DNA of 64,000 nucleotides from Sedimentibacter sp. zth1 (GTDB lineage Bacteria; Bacillota; Clostridia; Tissierellales; Sedimentibacteraceae). Made by a program: the position numbers and the translations under genes. Below the pieces are notes generated by a model, which did no database searches, had not been told where the DNA came from, and saw only the letters and a list, made by a program, of their open reading frames with translations. Positions 26,779-36,360 of the stretch are shown here, piece by piece. Positions within the stretch are counted from its first letter, which is position 1. Every line of letters begins with the position of its first letter. The stretch spans positions 1 to 64,000 of the forward strand of contig NZ_CP071445.1 of assembly GCF_017352195.1 (NCBI RefSeq), read 5' to 3'.

Positions 26779-27609
26779 ATGAAAGTAGTAAAAGCAAAAA
26801 TAAATGATATAGATAAGGCAGTTGATTTAGCATTTAGTATGCAAAGTAATATTGAAACTAGATGTAGATCATTATTATTAGATGCATCAAGAGAACAGAT
26901 ATATGATATGTTTTCTAGTTATGTTGAACGTGACGAACATGAAATTTTACTTGTTGAAAAAGATGGAAAGTTAGAAGGTTTAACACCAATTTATTGGATG
27001 GAAGAAGACTTATATGTTTCATATGCTCAAGGACCATATGGATATGATTATGAAGCAGTGGCAAATTGCTTGTATGATTATGTTGCAGAGAACTTTAAAG
27101 GCTACAAGTTTTATGTTAATACAGCTAGTGAACACACTAAGTCTATTAAGTTCTATGAGAATAAAGACTTTCAAAAAATTGAAGAAGCTGTAATGCTTAA
27201 ACTCGAGAACTTCAGTAGTGATTATTCAAATGAGTTTGTTCAAGAGCTAAATAAAAATAATAGCAGAAATCTATATAATTGGATAGAAGGATGTATTGAT
27301 CAAGATACTTATTGGAATTCTAAAAGAATAAGTGAGAACTTAGATCGTTTTATTATTCTTGGGTATTTTGAGAAAGGTATAAAAGGACATATTATAGGCA
27401 GAGGTTCTGTTAATTATACTGAGATTATTGCCTTCAGCGGTGATGAAATAGTAAAAGAAAAGCTATTTAGATCATTTATTTCAAAAGCCAATAAGAGAAA
27501 TGTCAAATTGATAGATTTATATACAGAAGATGATTATGAAGTATCGCTTGGAACTAAGTATGGTTTCAAGTTATATGATAATAATAACTGCTTTCTTAAA
27601 TATTTATAG
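26779..27609 (+). CDS. GNAT-like acetyltransferase (cassette 9)
   Basis: A 276-residue protein. The ATG at 26779 follows GGGAGG. Residues 1-150 have a GNAT-like layout (IKFYENKDFQKIEEAVMLKL resembles the end of a GNAT domain). The second half (YFEKGIKGHIIGRGS, then KANKRNVKLIDLYTEDDYEV and YGFKLYDNNNCFLKYL) looks like another degenerate GNAT unit, so this may be a tandem protein. A 367-bp leader without a gene precedes it (26412-26778). Confidence 0.6.
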   Translation: MKVVKAKINDIDKAVDLAFSMQSNIETRCRSLLLDASREQIYDMFSSYVERDEHEILLVEKDGKLEGLTPIYWMEEDLYVSYAQGPYGYDYEAVANCLYDYVAENFKGYKFYVNTASEHTKSIKFYENKDFQKIEEAVMLKLENFSSDYSNEFVQELNKNNSRNLYNWIEGCIDQDTYWNSKRISENLDRFIILGYFEKGIKGHIIGRGSVNYTEIIAFSGDEIVKEKLFRSFISKANKRNVKLIDLYTEDDYEVSLGTKYGFKLYDNNNCFLKYL

Positions 27610-27909
27610 TTATCTAATTGATAAAAAATATCTGTATATAGCTTCACAACTTGTAAGTTATAGTATAGAGAAAAACCGCAGTTTAATGAAGTACGGTGAT
27701 ATATGGCAAATTTCAAACTTAATATTGAATTCAAAATTATGAATTGGGTCAAAAGTAGAAATTATATATTTTTTAGATTATTAGAGTGCATAAAGTTAAG
27801 ATAAATATATAATTAGATTAATCGTATAAATTTTCATAACGTAGCTATAAGTATTACAAATATAAGTCTATCACGTACCAGGTTTGCTCGGGTCACATGA
27901 GTTTAATAC
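27610..27909. other. 3' tail of cassette 9 without a supported gene
   Basis: AT-rich; a fragment reading YLYIASQLVSYSIEKNRSLM may be a decayed coding piece, not recognised. Confidence 0.3.
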
Positions 27910-28115
27910 GTCTAACAATATCTTCACGCTTCGGGTACCCGTAAGACAGTCAGCTGGACTAATGAGAAAGTTGATTTGGTCAATCCCAGATAGGGGAGAG
28001 TCAGCACCACATTCCCCAGCTAACCGAGTCGGTGCCTGCAACCTAAGATAGGAGTTATCTAAGGTCGCAGACCCCTGTAACGCTGGGAAACGTCGTGAAC
28101 ACAAGAGCGTTAGAT
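27910..28115 (+). other. attC site 9
   Basis: GTCTAAC...GTTAGAT; left half carries a GTCAGCTGG...CCCAG module; type A. Confidence 0.85.
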
Positions 28116-28224
28116 GAAAGGGAGATATAATTTCAAAGAGTATTTAAGATGTCAAAATGAAATTTGCCAAGGAAATTGGCATAAATAATTGATGAATTTA
28201 AGAAAAGGAAAAGGACAAAAAATT

Positions 28225-28731
28225 ATGAAATCAAATTTTAACGATGGGAAATTAAGAAATATGACATCTGTATATATATCACAGGATAATAAGATTTTGT
28301 TATTATATAGAAAAGGTGGCAGAGTAGTTAATGATGTATGGGTAGGATCAGCAGGTGGACATTTTGAAGAATTTGAATTGAATGATGCTAGAGCATGTAT
28401 GTTAAGAGAACTTAAAGAAGAATTAAATCTTTCAGAGAAAATGCTTGAAAATATTAAATTACGATACGTCACTTTAAGAAGAACAAAAGGAGAAATAAGA
28501 CAGAACTATTACTTTTTTGCTAAATTAAATCAAGATTATAAGATAGAACTTAATTCAAACGAAGGTATAGCAAAGTGGTTTGATATAGAAGAAATAAAGT
28601 CATTAGAAATGCCATATACAGCAAAATATGTGATAGAACATTACGTAGATATAGGAATAAAAGATGATTTAATTTATGGTGGAATAGCAAATAGTGAAAA
28701 AGTAGTATTTATAGAATTACCAGAGTTTTAA
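28225..28731 (+). CDS. Nudix hydrolase (cassette 10)
   Basis: A 168-residue protein. The ATG at 28225 has AAAGGACA upstream; an earlier ATG at 28192 lacks one. The Nudix box is AGGHFEEFELNDARAC followed by MLRELKEELNL, near residues 48-72, with REL and EE kept for metal binding. Nudix enzymes cleave nucleoside diphosphates linked to another group; specificity is unknown. Confidence 0.85.
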   Translation: MKSNFNDGKLRNMTSVYISQDNKILLLYRKGGRVVNDVWVGSAGGHFEEFELNDARACMLRELKEELNLSEKMLENIKLRYVTLRRTKGEIRQNYYFFAKLNQDYKIELNSNEGIAKWFDIEEIKSLEMPYTAKYVIEHYVDIGIKDDLIYGGIANSEKVVFIELPEF

Positions 28732-28797
28732 TAATGTGAATAATTAAAGGATTTATACATAAATTGTAGTGAGTCAAGATGCTTATATCTCCCCTAC

Positions 28798-28977
28798 ATC
28801 TAACAACATGTTCACACTTCGGGTGCTAGAGGAACGTCAGCTGGATAGGGAGTCAAAGTAGACAAGCCAGCAGAGGGCGAGTCAGCACCACATCACTTCA
28901 CCGGGTGCCAGCACCGCCAAGATGGTCTAACTGATGCTGTCCGGTTCAGCGACGTCGTGAACACAAGACCGTTATCT
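28798..28977 (+). other. attC site 10
   Basis: ATCTAAC...GTTATCT; left half with CAGCTGG...CCAGCAG hairpin module; type B. Confidence 0.85.
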
Positions 28978-28987
28978 GAAAGAACAA

Positions 28988-29000
28988 TATAATTTCAGAG
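28988..29000 (+). promoter_or_regulatory. conserved cassette leader block TATAATTTCAGAG (representative)
   Basis: Begins 17 bases after the G of the GTT box. The same block at the same spacing follows sites 11, 14 and 18, and variants (TATCATATCAGAG, TATCATTTCAAAG) follow about a dozen more sites. TATAAT looks like a -10 box, but no good -35 is seen at 17 bp. Confidence 0.5.
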
Positions 29001-29087
29001 AATTAATATTAATAGCAATTTGATAGTACAACAGCTACATAAACAGTAATAAATGTTATGTAGAAAATTTAATATGAGGAGATGCAT

Positions 29088-29696
29088 ATGAAAAAAATTA
29101 TTACGGTGCAACACACACAATCAATACATCATACAAACGGTATGGTTGGTTCATGGACAGATTGGGAATTATCAGAATTAGGAGTAAAACAAGCACATAA
29201 AATAGGTGAAAATTTAAAAGAAGAATTAAAAAATCAGAAAATTAAAATGTATTCATCAGACTTAACTAGGGCAAAGCAAACAGCTGAAATAGTTGGACAA
29301 CACATAGAAGTAACTCCTATATTAAAAAAGGAATTAAGAGAGAGAAACCTAGGGAAATGTTGTGGCAAATCTGTAAAATGGTTAAAAGAAAATGTAGAAG
29401 TACAAGAAAAGACTGTTGATGATAGGTTATTTTCAGACGCAGAAAGTCGTAGAGATGAATGGAACAGATTAGAACCTTTCTTTACAGAAATTATGCAAAG
29501 TGAAGATGAAGTAATAATCATTGTATCGCATGGAGATTTATTAAGTGTATTTAACACGATGTTTTTGGGATTGGAAATTGAAGTGCTAAATAAAGCTGAA
29601 GTATTTGGTTTAGCAGGTGGAGTTTCGTATTTAATATTAAATGATTCAGGAAAAAGGTTAATAAGAAAGATGAGCGATATGTCTTATATAAAATAA
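29088..29696 (+). CDS. histidine phosphatase superfamily protein (cassette 11)
   Basis: A 202-residue protein. The ATG at 29088 is six bases after AGGAG; an ATG at 29082 is too close. The layout is phosphoglycerate-mutase-like: WELSELGVKQAHKIGENL, MYSSDLTRAKQTAE, LRERNLG, and the second catalytic His in VSHGDLLSVF. The usual RHG at the N-terminus is QHT (ITVQHTQS): the His is kept but the Arg is lost. An identical copy lies at 39502-40110. Confidence 0.8.
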   Translation: MKKIITVQHTQSIHHTNGMVGSWTDWELSELGVKQAHKIGENLKEELKNQKIKMYSSDLTRAKQTAEIVGQHIEVTPILKKELRERNLGKCCGKSVKWLKENVEVQEKTVDDRLFSDAESRRDEWNRLEPFFTEIMQSEDEVIIIVSHGDLLSVFNTMFLGLEIEVLNKAEVFGLAGGVSYLILNDSGKRLIRKMSDMSYIK

Positions 29697-29762
29697 AATT
29701 ATGATGAATAAGATAGAGAATTAAGGTACGTGAATAAATAGTAAAGATTTATATTGACCTAC

Positions 29763-29966
29763 AGATAACAATATGTTACAGCTACGGGTGCTTAGAGGGA
29801 ACGTCAGCTGGTACAGTTAGTCAAAGCAGACAAGCCAGCAGAGGGCAAGTCAGCACCACATTCCTCAGCTAACCGAGTCGGTGTCCTGCAACCCAAGATA
29901 GGAGTTATCTAGGGTCGCAGAACACCTGTAACGCTGAGAAACGTCAGTAACAAAGGGACGTTAGGT
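29763..29966 (+). other. attC site 11
   Basis: AGATAAC...GTTAGGT; arms TGTTAC/GTAACA (paired change); type A with CAGCTGG module. Confidence 0.85.
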
Positions 29967-30068
29967 GAAAGGTCAATATAATTTCAGAGAATGTCTATGA
30001 TGTCAAATTAAATTCGAAGCATATGAATTATATAATTAATAAAAATTGAGTATAAAAGGGGATATAAA

Positions 30069-30560
30069 ATGGAGAAAAAATTTCCGACTCATATAGTAGC
30101 TGTAGATGGAATAGTAGAAAATGAAAAAAATCAAATACTTTTAGTTAAAAACTCTTATAAATGCATTTATACAATTCCTGGTGGACAAGTTGAAATAGGT
30201 GAAAATTTAAATGATGCATTAATTCGTGAAATAAAAGAAGAAACAGGAATAGATATAAGTGTTGAAAAACTAATATGTGTTTCATCAAACAAAGGCACTC
30301 ATGCAGGATATAATGGATACACTATAGTTCCAACAAAAGTGATGTTTGGATTTACATGTAAATATGTAGATGGAGAATTATGTACGTCAGATGAAACATC
30401 TGAATCATTATGGATTGATAAAAATGCAGTATTAAATTATATTACAGAACCTAATTTGATAGAAAGATTTAAAGCATATTTAAACTATGAAGGATCAGTA
30501 CAATATTTAGAATACATTACAAAACCGGAATATAACTTAAAATTAAAACGCTTGATATAA
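30069..30560 (+). CDS. Nudix hydrolase (cassette 12)
   Basis: A 163-residue protein, AAAAGGGGA before the ATG. It has a canonical Nudix box: GGQVEIGENLNDALIREIKE then ETGI, near residues 39-61, after YTIP. Resembles MutT/ADP-ribose-type Nudix enzymes. Substrate unknown. Cassette boxes GTTAGGT and ACCTAAC match exactly. Confidence 0.9.
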   Translation: MEKKFPTHIVAVDGIVENEKNQILLVKNSYKCIYTIPGGQVEIGENLNDALIREIKEETGIDISVEKLICVSSNKGTHAGYNGYTIVPTKVMFGFTCKYVDGELCTSDETSESLWIDKNAVLNYITEPNLIERFKAYLNYEGSVQYLEYITKPEYNLKLKRLI

Positions 30561-30597
30561 AACTTATAGGTAGTCAAGTAGCTTATATTGACCCAAC

Positions 30598-30758
30598 ACC
30601 TAACAACGCGTTCACATTCGTTCGGGTAGGGTCGCTTGCTATCTTGAAACATCTCTGTGGCTTGCCCTCACACATCCCTTCACCGGGATCGAAGCTCCTT
30701 CAAGAGGTCTAGCTACTAAAGACGGTTCAGGGACGTCGTGAACACAGAGCCGTTATAA
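30598..30758 (+). other. attC site 12
   Basis: ACCTAAC...GTTATAA; arms GTTCAC/GTGAAC; inner part (TTGCTATCTTGAAACATC) differs from types A-C. Confidence 0.8.
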
Positions 30759-30894
30759 GAAAGAGTATTATCATTTCGGAGAAAAGTTTTGATGTCAAAG
30801 TAGCAAATTTTTAAGTGTAAATTTGTTTTAGATATATATATGGGTGATGAGTATTGTTTATATATTTTTTGAAAGAAAGGGAAATAGCAGTATT

Positions 30895-31254
30895 ATGAAT
30901 GATAAATTAATGAATCACAGGATGAATTTAAATCCTGAACCTTTTGCAATGATAAGGAATGGGGAAAAAACTATTGAATTAAGATTGAACGATGAGAAAA
31001 GGCAACTTATTAAAATAAATGATGAAATAGAATTTATTAATACTGATGATGAAAGTGAGAATATGTTATGTAAAGTAACTAATATATATCATTTTGCATC
31101 TTTTGATGATCTATACAAGGAACTCCCGTTGTTAAAGTGTGGTTACACAAAACATAATATATTAAATGCAAAATCAAGTGACATGAATCAATACTATTCC
31201 ATTGAAAAGCAATCAGAATATGGAGTAGTTGGTATTGAAATAGAACTACTGTGA
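30895..31254 (+). CDS. ASCH-domain protein (cassette 13)
   Basis: A 119-residue protein. The ATG at 30895 follows AAAGAAAGGG; a Met 17 codons upstream lacks a good site. MNLNPEPFAMIRNGEKTIEL followed by RLNDEKRQLIKINDEIEF is the ASCH (PUA-like) pattern, and YGVVGIEIELL closes the fold. ASCH domains are thought to bind RNA or modified nucleotides. Function unknown. Confidence 0.8.
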   Translation: MNDKLMNHRMNLNPEPFAMIRNGEKTIELRLNDEKRQLIKINDEIEFINTDDESENMLCKVTNIYHFASFDDLYKELPLLKCGYTKHNILNAKSSDMNQYYSIEKQSEYGVVGIEIELL

Positions 31255-31427
31255 TACATATTAAAAATAATGTATTCAATAAATAATCAAAGTACAAAAC
31301 AAACAGAACGTTACTCAATAAATAGTTATTTTAACACTGTGTGGATATATGTAGGTATTAGATGAAAGATAAATTTTTTATAGATAATTATTTAAGGCAA
31401 GTAATTAGGGAGTGATAACACCCCATC

Positions 31428-31574
31428 TTATAACAACATGTTCACGCAAGGGTCTTAGTAGGAGCGTCAGGGAAGAAAGTCAAACCACATCACTTAACCG
31501 GGTGTGATCACCGCCAAGACGGTCTATCTATGATGTCCGGTTCAGCGACGTCGGGAACACACGGAACGTTATAC
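31428..31574 (+). other. attC site 13
   Basis: TTATAAC...GTTATAC; type B. Confidence 0.85.
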
Positions 31575-31642
31575 AAAATTGACATAATCATATCAGAGAT
31601 TTTCAAGAAGGTCTTAATTTGGTTTTTGAGAGGTCAAATGTA

Positions 31643-32158
31643 ATGAAAAAGTTAAAAGTATTATATATAATTTTAAGTTCAATTATAGTGATATTAATAA
31701 TAATGCTGTTATATAGTCAGAAAAATATAAAACAACTAAAAGAAGAAATTGAAGAATATAGAGCTGAAAATGAACAATATTTAAAAATAGATAAAGAGTT
31801 TACATATATTAGTGAACTAATTTCAAAATTTTATATATCAAAGAATAATGAAGATATAGATAAGGTTAATTCATTGCTTGATGCAAATTTTATTGTTATT
31901 GAAGACGAAAATATTATATTAAAAAAAGATGGTTCAAAAGAATACATATTATTAGACAAAAAAAGAAATTTAAATTATAAAGGAATGACTATTCTAAGTA
32001 TAAATTATATTAAAGAAAAATGTGCATATTTTGTAAATACTCAAGAATTTATATTTTATGAGGATGGGACTCCATTCGAACATGCATTATTTATTAATTT
32101 TTTAGTTAAAGAAGAGTCAAAAGGATGGCGTATTATAGATGTGAATTTTGACATATGA
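31643..32158 (+). CDS. membrane-anchored protein with coiled coil (cassette 14)
   Basis: A 171-residue protein. The ATG at 31643 follows GAGAGG. One membrane segment (YIILSSIIVILIIMLLY, about 6-23), a short coiled coil (IKQLKEEIEEYRAENEQYLK), then an outside domain with alternating strands ending GWRIIDVNFDI. The last part resembles NTF2-like extracellular domains of Gram-positive proteins, but this is uncertain. Confidence 0.6.
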   Translation: MKKLKVLYIILSSIIVILIIMLLYSQKNIKQLKEEIEEYRAENEQYLKIDKEFTYISELISKFYISKNNEDIDKVNSLLDANFIVIEDENIILKKDGSKEYILLDKKRNLNYKGMTILSINYIKEKCAYFVNTQEFIFYEDGTPFEHALFINFLVKEESKGWRIIDVNFDI

Positions 32159-32204
32159 AAAAATAATTAGTAAGATATGCTTTGTAGCTGATTATATCAA
32201 CTAT

Positions 32205-32564
32205 GTATAACAATATGTTCACGCTTCGGGTGCTAGAGGAACGTCAGCTGGATAGGGAGTCAAAGTAGACAAGCCAGCAGTGGGAGCGTCAGCACCACAT
32301 TTCTCAGCTAACCGAGTCGGTGCCCTGCAACCTAAGATAGGAGTTATCTAAGGTCGCAGAACACCTGTAAAGTTGAGAAACGTCGGGAACAAGGGGACGA
32401 TAAGCAAAATGCCGCTAGCGCGTCATTTTGTTTATCGTCGCGCGGGTACCCCGCTGACAGGCTTGGGCTAGCGCCACATCGCCTATCAGCAGGTTTACAA
32501 AATTATCAAGTTAGACAGTAAACTGTCTAACTCGATAACTTCGTAAACCCGCGCGACGTTATGT
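32205..32564 (+). other. attC site 14 with mini-cassette A
   Basis: GTATAAC at the left, GTTATGT at 32558. Type A attC with the 160-bp mini-cassette placed exactly at the G^TT point. Confidence 0.8.
32398..32557 (+). mobile_element. 160-bp gene-less mini-cassette, copy A
   Basis: GC-rich against its surroundings. It starts CGATAAGCAAAATG, folds back with CATTTTGTTTATCG, and is closed by GTCGCGCGGGT...ACCCGCGCGAC. Inside are two more hairpins (GCTGACAGGC/GCCTATCAGC and AGTTAGACAGT/ACTGTCTAACT). GTTTATC plus the GTCGCGCGGG stem plus the following GTT make an attC of their own. Copies at 35137 and 39225, part copy at 47377. Confidence 0.75.
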
Positions 32565-32677
32565 GAAAGACTAATATAATTTCAGAGTGTATTTTTAGGG
32601 ATGAATTAAACATAGTTTAGAGTATTTAAAATTGCTATTAAGTTAGTAAAGATTATTTATATTAGGTGGTGTAAGAT

Positions 32678-33619
32678 ATGGGATTGAAAAATATATTGCA
32701 AAATCAATATATTGCTAAGGGAATAAAACTAAATTATTATGAAGTTGAAAACAACCTGCCTGTGTTAGTTATGTTACATGCACAGGGTACAGATGCAACA
32801 AGTTTCAATAATACATTCAATGCTTTATCAAAGATATTTCATATATTTTCGGTGGACTGCCCCGGTCATGGATCAAGTGATAAGGATAAAAGCCATTACA
32901 ATATAGTTTCTATAGGTAATGCCATTGTTGATTTCGCAGAAAATCTTGTTGGCAACCCTTTTTATATCGTCGGTCATTCATCTGGTGGATTAATTGCAGC
33001 TTATGTTGCATCAAAAACAGAAATGTGTTCTGGATTGATTTTGGAAGACCCTCCTTTATTTTCATGTCAAGGTCAACGCCGATATAAAACATTTAATTAT
33101 TTAGATCTATCAACTGTTTGCCATAACTACATTGAGCAAAATGTTCAAGAAGATTTTGTAATTTATTATTTTGAACGCCAAAAAATGTGGGAATTTTTTC
33201 CTAATAAATCAAGAGAAAAAATAAAGCTCAAACTATTAAGCTGTGCAAGAAAATATAGAATAAAACACCCACATAAACCTTTAAAAGTGCCATTCTTCCC
33301 TAAAAGTGCATTAGAGGCTTATCGTGGTATGAATGAATATGACCCGTATTTTGGAGATGCCTTTTATAATGATACCTTTAATGGAATCGTTTTACACGCA
33401 GAAATATTAAAAAGCATCTCTTGCAAAACTCTTTTAATGAAAGCAAAAACAAATTATGATAGCAAAAAAGTTTTGCTTGCGGCAATGAGTGAAGAAGATG
33501 CAAACTTGGTACAAGAACTAATGGACAACTGTGAGCTTGTTAGATTTGATTGTGGGCACGGAATTCATATTGAGAAGAAGAATGAATTTATACAAGCTCT
33601 TATCAACTTCGTCAAATGA
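32678..33619 (+). CDS. alpha/beta hydrolase (cassette 15)
   Basis: A 313-residue protein, AGGTGGTG before the ATG. LPVLVMLHAQGTDATSF holds the oxyanion region, SVDCPGHGSSDK follows, the nucleophile elbow is YIVGHSSGGLIAAYV near residue 103, and the likely catalytic His is in CGHGIHIEKK near 298. Resembles hydrolases and acyltransferases of the MhpC type. Codons are less AT-rich than the neighbours' (by eye). Confidence 0.85.
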   Translation: MGLKNILQNQYIAKGIKLNYYEVENNLPVLVMLHAQGTDATSFNNTFNALSKIFHIFSVDCPGHGSSDKDKSHYNIVSIGNAIVDFAENLVGNPFYIVGHSSGGLIAAYVASKTEMCSGLILEDPPLFSCQGQRRYKTFNYLDLSTVCHNYIEQNVQEDFVIYYFERQKMWEFFPNKSREKIKLKLLSCARKYRIKHPHKPLKVPFFPKSALEAYRGMNEYDPYFGDAFYNDTFNGIVLHAEILKSISCKTLLMKAKTNYDSKKVLLAAMSEEDANLVQELMDNCELVRFDCGHGIHIEKKNEFIQALINFVK

Positions 33620-33694
33620 GCATTATACGAAGTTGCTAAAATCATTATAAATTAAAATTTTGACAGATAGTCAAGTAGCTTATATTAGTCCTAC

Positions 33695-33842
33695 ACATAA
33701 CAACATGTTCACGCTTCGGGTCTTAGTGGGAACGGTCAAGGAAGCAAGTCAGACCACATCACTTCACCGGGTGTGACCATCGCCAGGCGGGAAAGCCAGG
33801 GATGTCCGGTTCAGTGACGTCGTGAACACAGAGCCGTTAGAT
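33695..33842 (+). other. attC site 15
   Basis: ACATAAC...GTTAGAT; type B with CCAGGCGGGAAAGCCAGGG loop. Its right half is the same as that of site 17. Confidence 0.85.
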
Positions 33843-33903
33843 GAAATTTTCCCATCATATCAGAGTTACACTTTGTGGAAATATAAATAAAGGAGTTATA
33901 ATT

Positions 33904-34911
33904 ATGATTAAAAATAAATCGATTTGTTATACTAAAAATGCTATAAACGTATGTGTAGACTATAGAATAGAGTTGTTATCCATAGTTGAATATTTAGCTG
34001 GATATGATACTATTCTGACTAAATTAAATTTTAGTTATAAGGAAAGAGTAAAAAAATACTTTTCACCATATAAACAACATGAAGTAACTAAGTTATTTTT
34101 AGAGTTAAATAAAATTGGTTTTACATTTGGAACTCCACCTAATATTACACTATACTTAGATGAAGATTTTCAAATTAGAGAAGATATTGATTTTGATAAT
34201 TTTTATATAAATAGAATGGGTGGAAAAGAGAATTTTGAAAGGTTTAGTAATTTATTATATAAGTTTAGTATAGATACTAATTATGATGAATTCTTTAAAA
34301 ATAACATACATTATTATGAAAGTGTTATAGAAAATACAATTAATATTTTACCTGATTATAATTTTATCAATGAATTACATAATTATTATGGGATGAAGAA
34401 AAATAATTATAATATATTATTAGTTTCTCTTTTTGGACCATGTGGCTTTGGACCTAAAGTTGTACATAAAAATGGAGATATAGATATTTATAGTATTGTT
34501 GGATTATTAGAATGCAACCCAACACCGAGCTTTGGAAATGTAGAGTATTTTAAACATATGCAGAGGCATGAGTTTAGTCATTCTTTCATTAATCCATTAA
34601 CATTAAAGCATTGGGATGAAGCAAAAGAATATATAGAATTATTTGATAAAACAAAAGAAATAAAACAACTTTGTTATGGAGATTGGGAAGAATGCTTAAA
34701 TGAGCATATTATTAGAGCTGTTGTAATAAGACTAAGTAGTTTAGATGAAGAAGGTATTGAAGATAAGTTAGTACAAGAGGAACTATCTAGGGGATTTATA
34801 TACATAGAGGATATAATTAAAAGTTTAAAATATTATGAACAGAATAGACATATTTATAAAAATATAGATGAATATTATATGAAGATATTAGAAGATTTAA
34901 ATAAAAATTAA
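33904..34911 (+). CDS. HExxH metallopeptidase-like protein, DUF4932-like (cassette 16)
   Basis: A 335-residue protein. The ATG at 33904 follows AAAGGAG; the frame upstream runs into attC. MQRHEFSHSFINPL near residue 220 is a zinc-metallopeptidase HExxH motif, with possible third ligands in GDWEECLNEHIIRAVVIR near 260. The layout resembles DUF4932 proteins (recall). No signal peptide. Substrate unknown. Confidence 0.7.
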   Translation: MIKNKSICYTKNAINVCVDYRIELLSIVEYLAGYDTILTKLNFSYKERVKKYFSPYKQHEVTKLFLELNKIGFTFGTPPNITLYLDEDFQIREDIDFDNFYINRMGGKENFERFSNLLYKFSIDTNYDEFFKNNIHYYESVIENTINILPDYNFINELHNYYGMKKNNYNILLVSLFGPCGFGPKVVHKNGDIDIYSIVGLLECNPTPSFGNVEYFKHMQRHEFSHSFINPLTLKHWDEAKEYIELFDKTKEIKQLCYGDWEECLNEHIIRAVVIRLSSLDEEGIEDKLVQEELSRGFIYIEDIIKSLKYYEQNRHIYKNIDEYYMKILEDLNKN

Positions 34912-34942
34912 AGTAAGCTTTATAGAGTGATGGGAAAACAAC

Positions 34943-35303
34943 ATCTAACAATATGTTCCCGCTTCGGGTGCCAGAGGGAACGTCAGCTGGATAGCTAGTC
35001 AAAGTGGACAAGCCAGCAAGGAGAAAGTCAGCACCACATTCCCCAGCTAACCGAGTCGGTGCCCTGCAACCTAAGATAGGAGTTATCTAAGGTCGCAGAA
35101 CACCTGTAACGCTGGGAAACGTCGTGAACACAAGACCGATAAGCAAAATGCCGCTAGCGCGTCATTTTGTTTATCGTCGCGCGGGTACCCCGCTGACAGG
35201 CTTGGGCTAGCGCCACATCGCCTATCAGCTGGTTTGCAAAATTATCAAGTTAGACAGTAAACTGTCTAACTCGATAACTTCGTAAACCCGCGCGACGTTA
35301 GCT
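34943..35303 (+). other. attC site 16 with mini-cassette B
   Basis: ATCTAAC at the left, GTTAGCT at 35297; type A attC holding mini-cassette B at the G^TT point. Confidence 0.8.
35137..35296 (+). mobile_element. 160-bp gene-less mini-cassette, copy B
   Basis: Nearly identical to the copy at 32398 (two base changes noted, CAGCTGGTTTGC for CAGCAGGTTTAC). Confidence 0.75.
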
Positions 35304-35429
35304 GAAAGAGAAATATCATAACAGAGAATAATTTTAGGGTCTATATAAACATAGCTTATAGTCATATAAAATTGATATTTAGTTAATGAAGATTATTTAT
35401 AAAATACACAGAGAGGTGGAAAAATTTAA

Positions 35430-36176
35430 ATGAAACATGATAGCTCAACAATTTCATGGAATAAACTAGGTAGTGAATTTTTCAAATTAGCACAAAAAGG
35501 AGAAAGTAGAATACACTTTATTATGCCATATATGCTTGGCATGATAGGCGATGTTCATAATAAAAAAGTATTAGATCTTGGCTGTGGTGAAGGGGGATAT
35601 TCGCGTGAATTAGCAAAGAAAAATGCTGATGTAACTGCAATAGACTGCTCTCAAAACAGTATAAATTATGCTACAGAGCAAGCAGAGATAAATAAATTGT
35701 CAATTCAACACTTCGTTCGTAATAGTAACGATTTATATGGAATAGATGATAATTCATTTGATATAGTTCTTTGTTCAATGATGCTAATGGATTGTGAAGA
35801 TTTTGAAGGGACAATACATGAAGTGTCAAGGGTTCTTAAACCATCAGGGAAATTATTTGCAAGTGTTCTTCATCCCTGTTTTAATGGAAATCATGCAGAA
35901 GGGATTGGGAGACAGGGATCAGGTATTAATCGTGAAGTAGTTATAAAAAATTACTTTGAACCTAAACAATGGGAGGCTCCTCTTCCAAATGGTACCACCT
36001 CTGTAATTTGGAGACATAGAACGTTGGAAGATTATATTAAAGCCTTTATAAAAAATGGATTAACAATTGTAGATTTGAATGAACCATGCCCCAACGAGGA
36101 ACAAGCGAAAATTTCAACTGCAATGGCTTGGTTACAAAAAATCCCTTTGTTCTTATTTTGGGAAATAAAAAAATAA
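35430..36176 (+). CDS. class I SAM-dependent methyltransferase (cassette 17)
   Basis: A 248-residue protein, GAGAGGTGG upstream. SAM-binding motif I KVLDLGCGEGGYSRELAKK near 48-66, then DVTAIDCSQNSINYA (motif II) and FDIVLCSMMLMDCEDF (post II). C-terminal WRHRTLEDYIKAFIKNGL is typical of small-molecule or cyclopropane-type methyltransferases of the UbiE/Methyltransf_11 group. Substrate unknown. Confidence 0.88.
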   Translation: MKHDSSTISWNKLGSEFFKLAQKGESRIHFIMPYMLGMIGDVHNKKVLDLGCGEGGYSRELAKKNADVTAIDCSQNSINYATEQAEINKLSIQHFVRNSNDLYGIDDNSFDIVLCSMMLMDCEDFEGTIHEVSRVLKPSGKLFASVLHPCFNGNHAEGIGRQGSGINREVVIKNYFEPKQWEAPLPNGTTSVIWRHRTLEDYIKAFIKNGLTIVDLNEPCPNEEQAKISTAMAWLQKIPLFLFWEIKK

Positions 36177-36360
36177 AAGCATATTATAAGCATAATGTGG
36201 AGCATATATAATATGTTTTATTTAGTAAATAGTTATTAAAAAGAATATGAGATGAATAACAAATGGTTATAAATTTTTATAAATAAACATGAATGCAAGT
36301 CATGGAGATTGATATTTCTCCAACAGCTAACAATATGTTCACGCTTCGGGTCTTAGAGGA

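Larger units (their letters stand above)
28972..29960 (+). repeat. whole-cassette duplication, copy 1 (989 bp)
   Basis: From the TT of the start box to the G of the next GTT box this cassette is repeated at 39386-40374 with the same length (989 bp) and, as far as I read, the same sequence. Sequence outside both ends differs. Confidence 0.9.
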
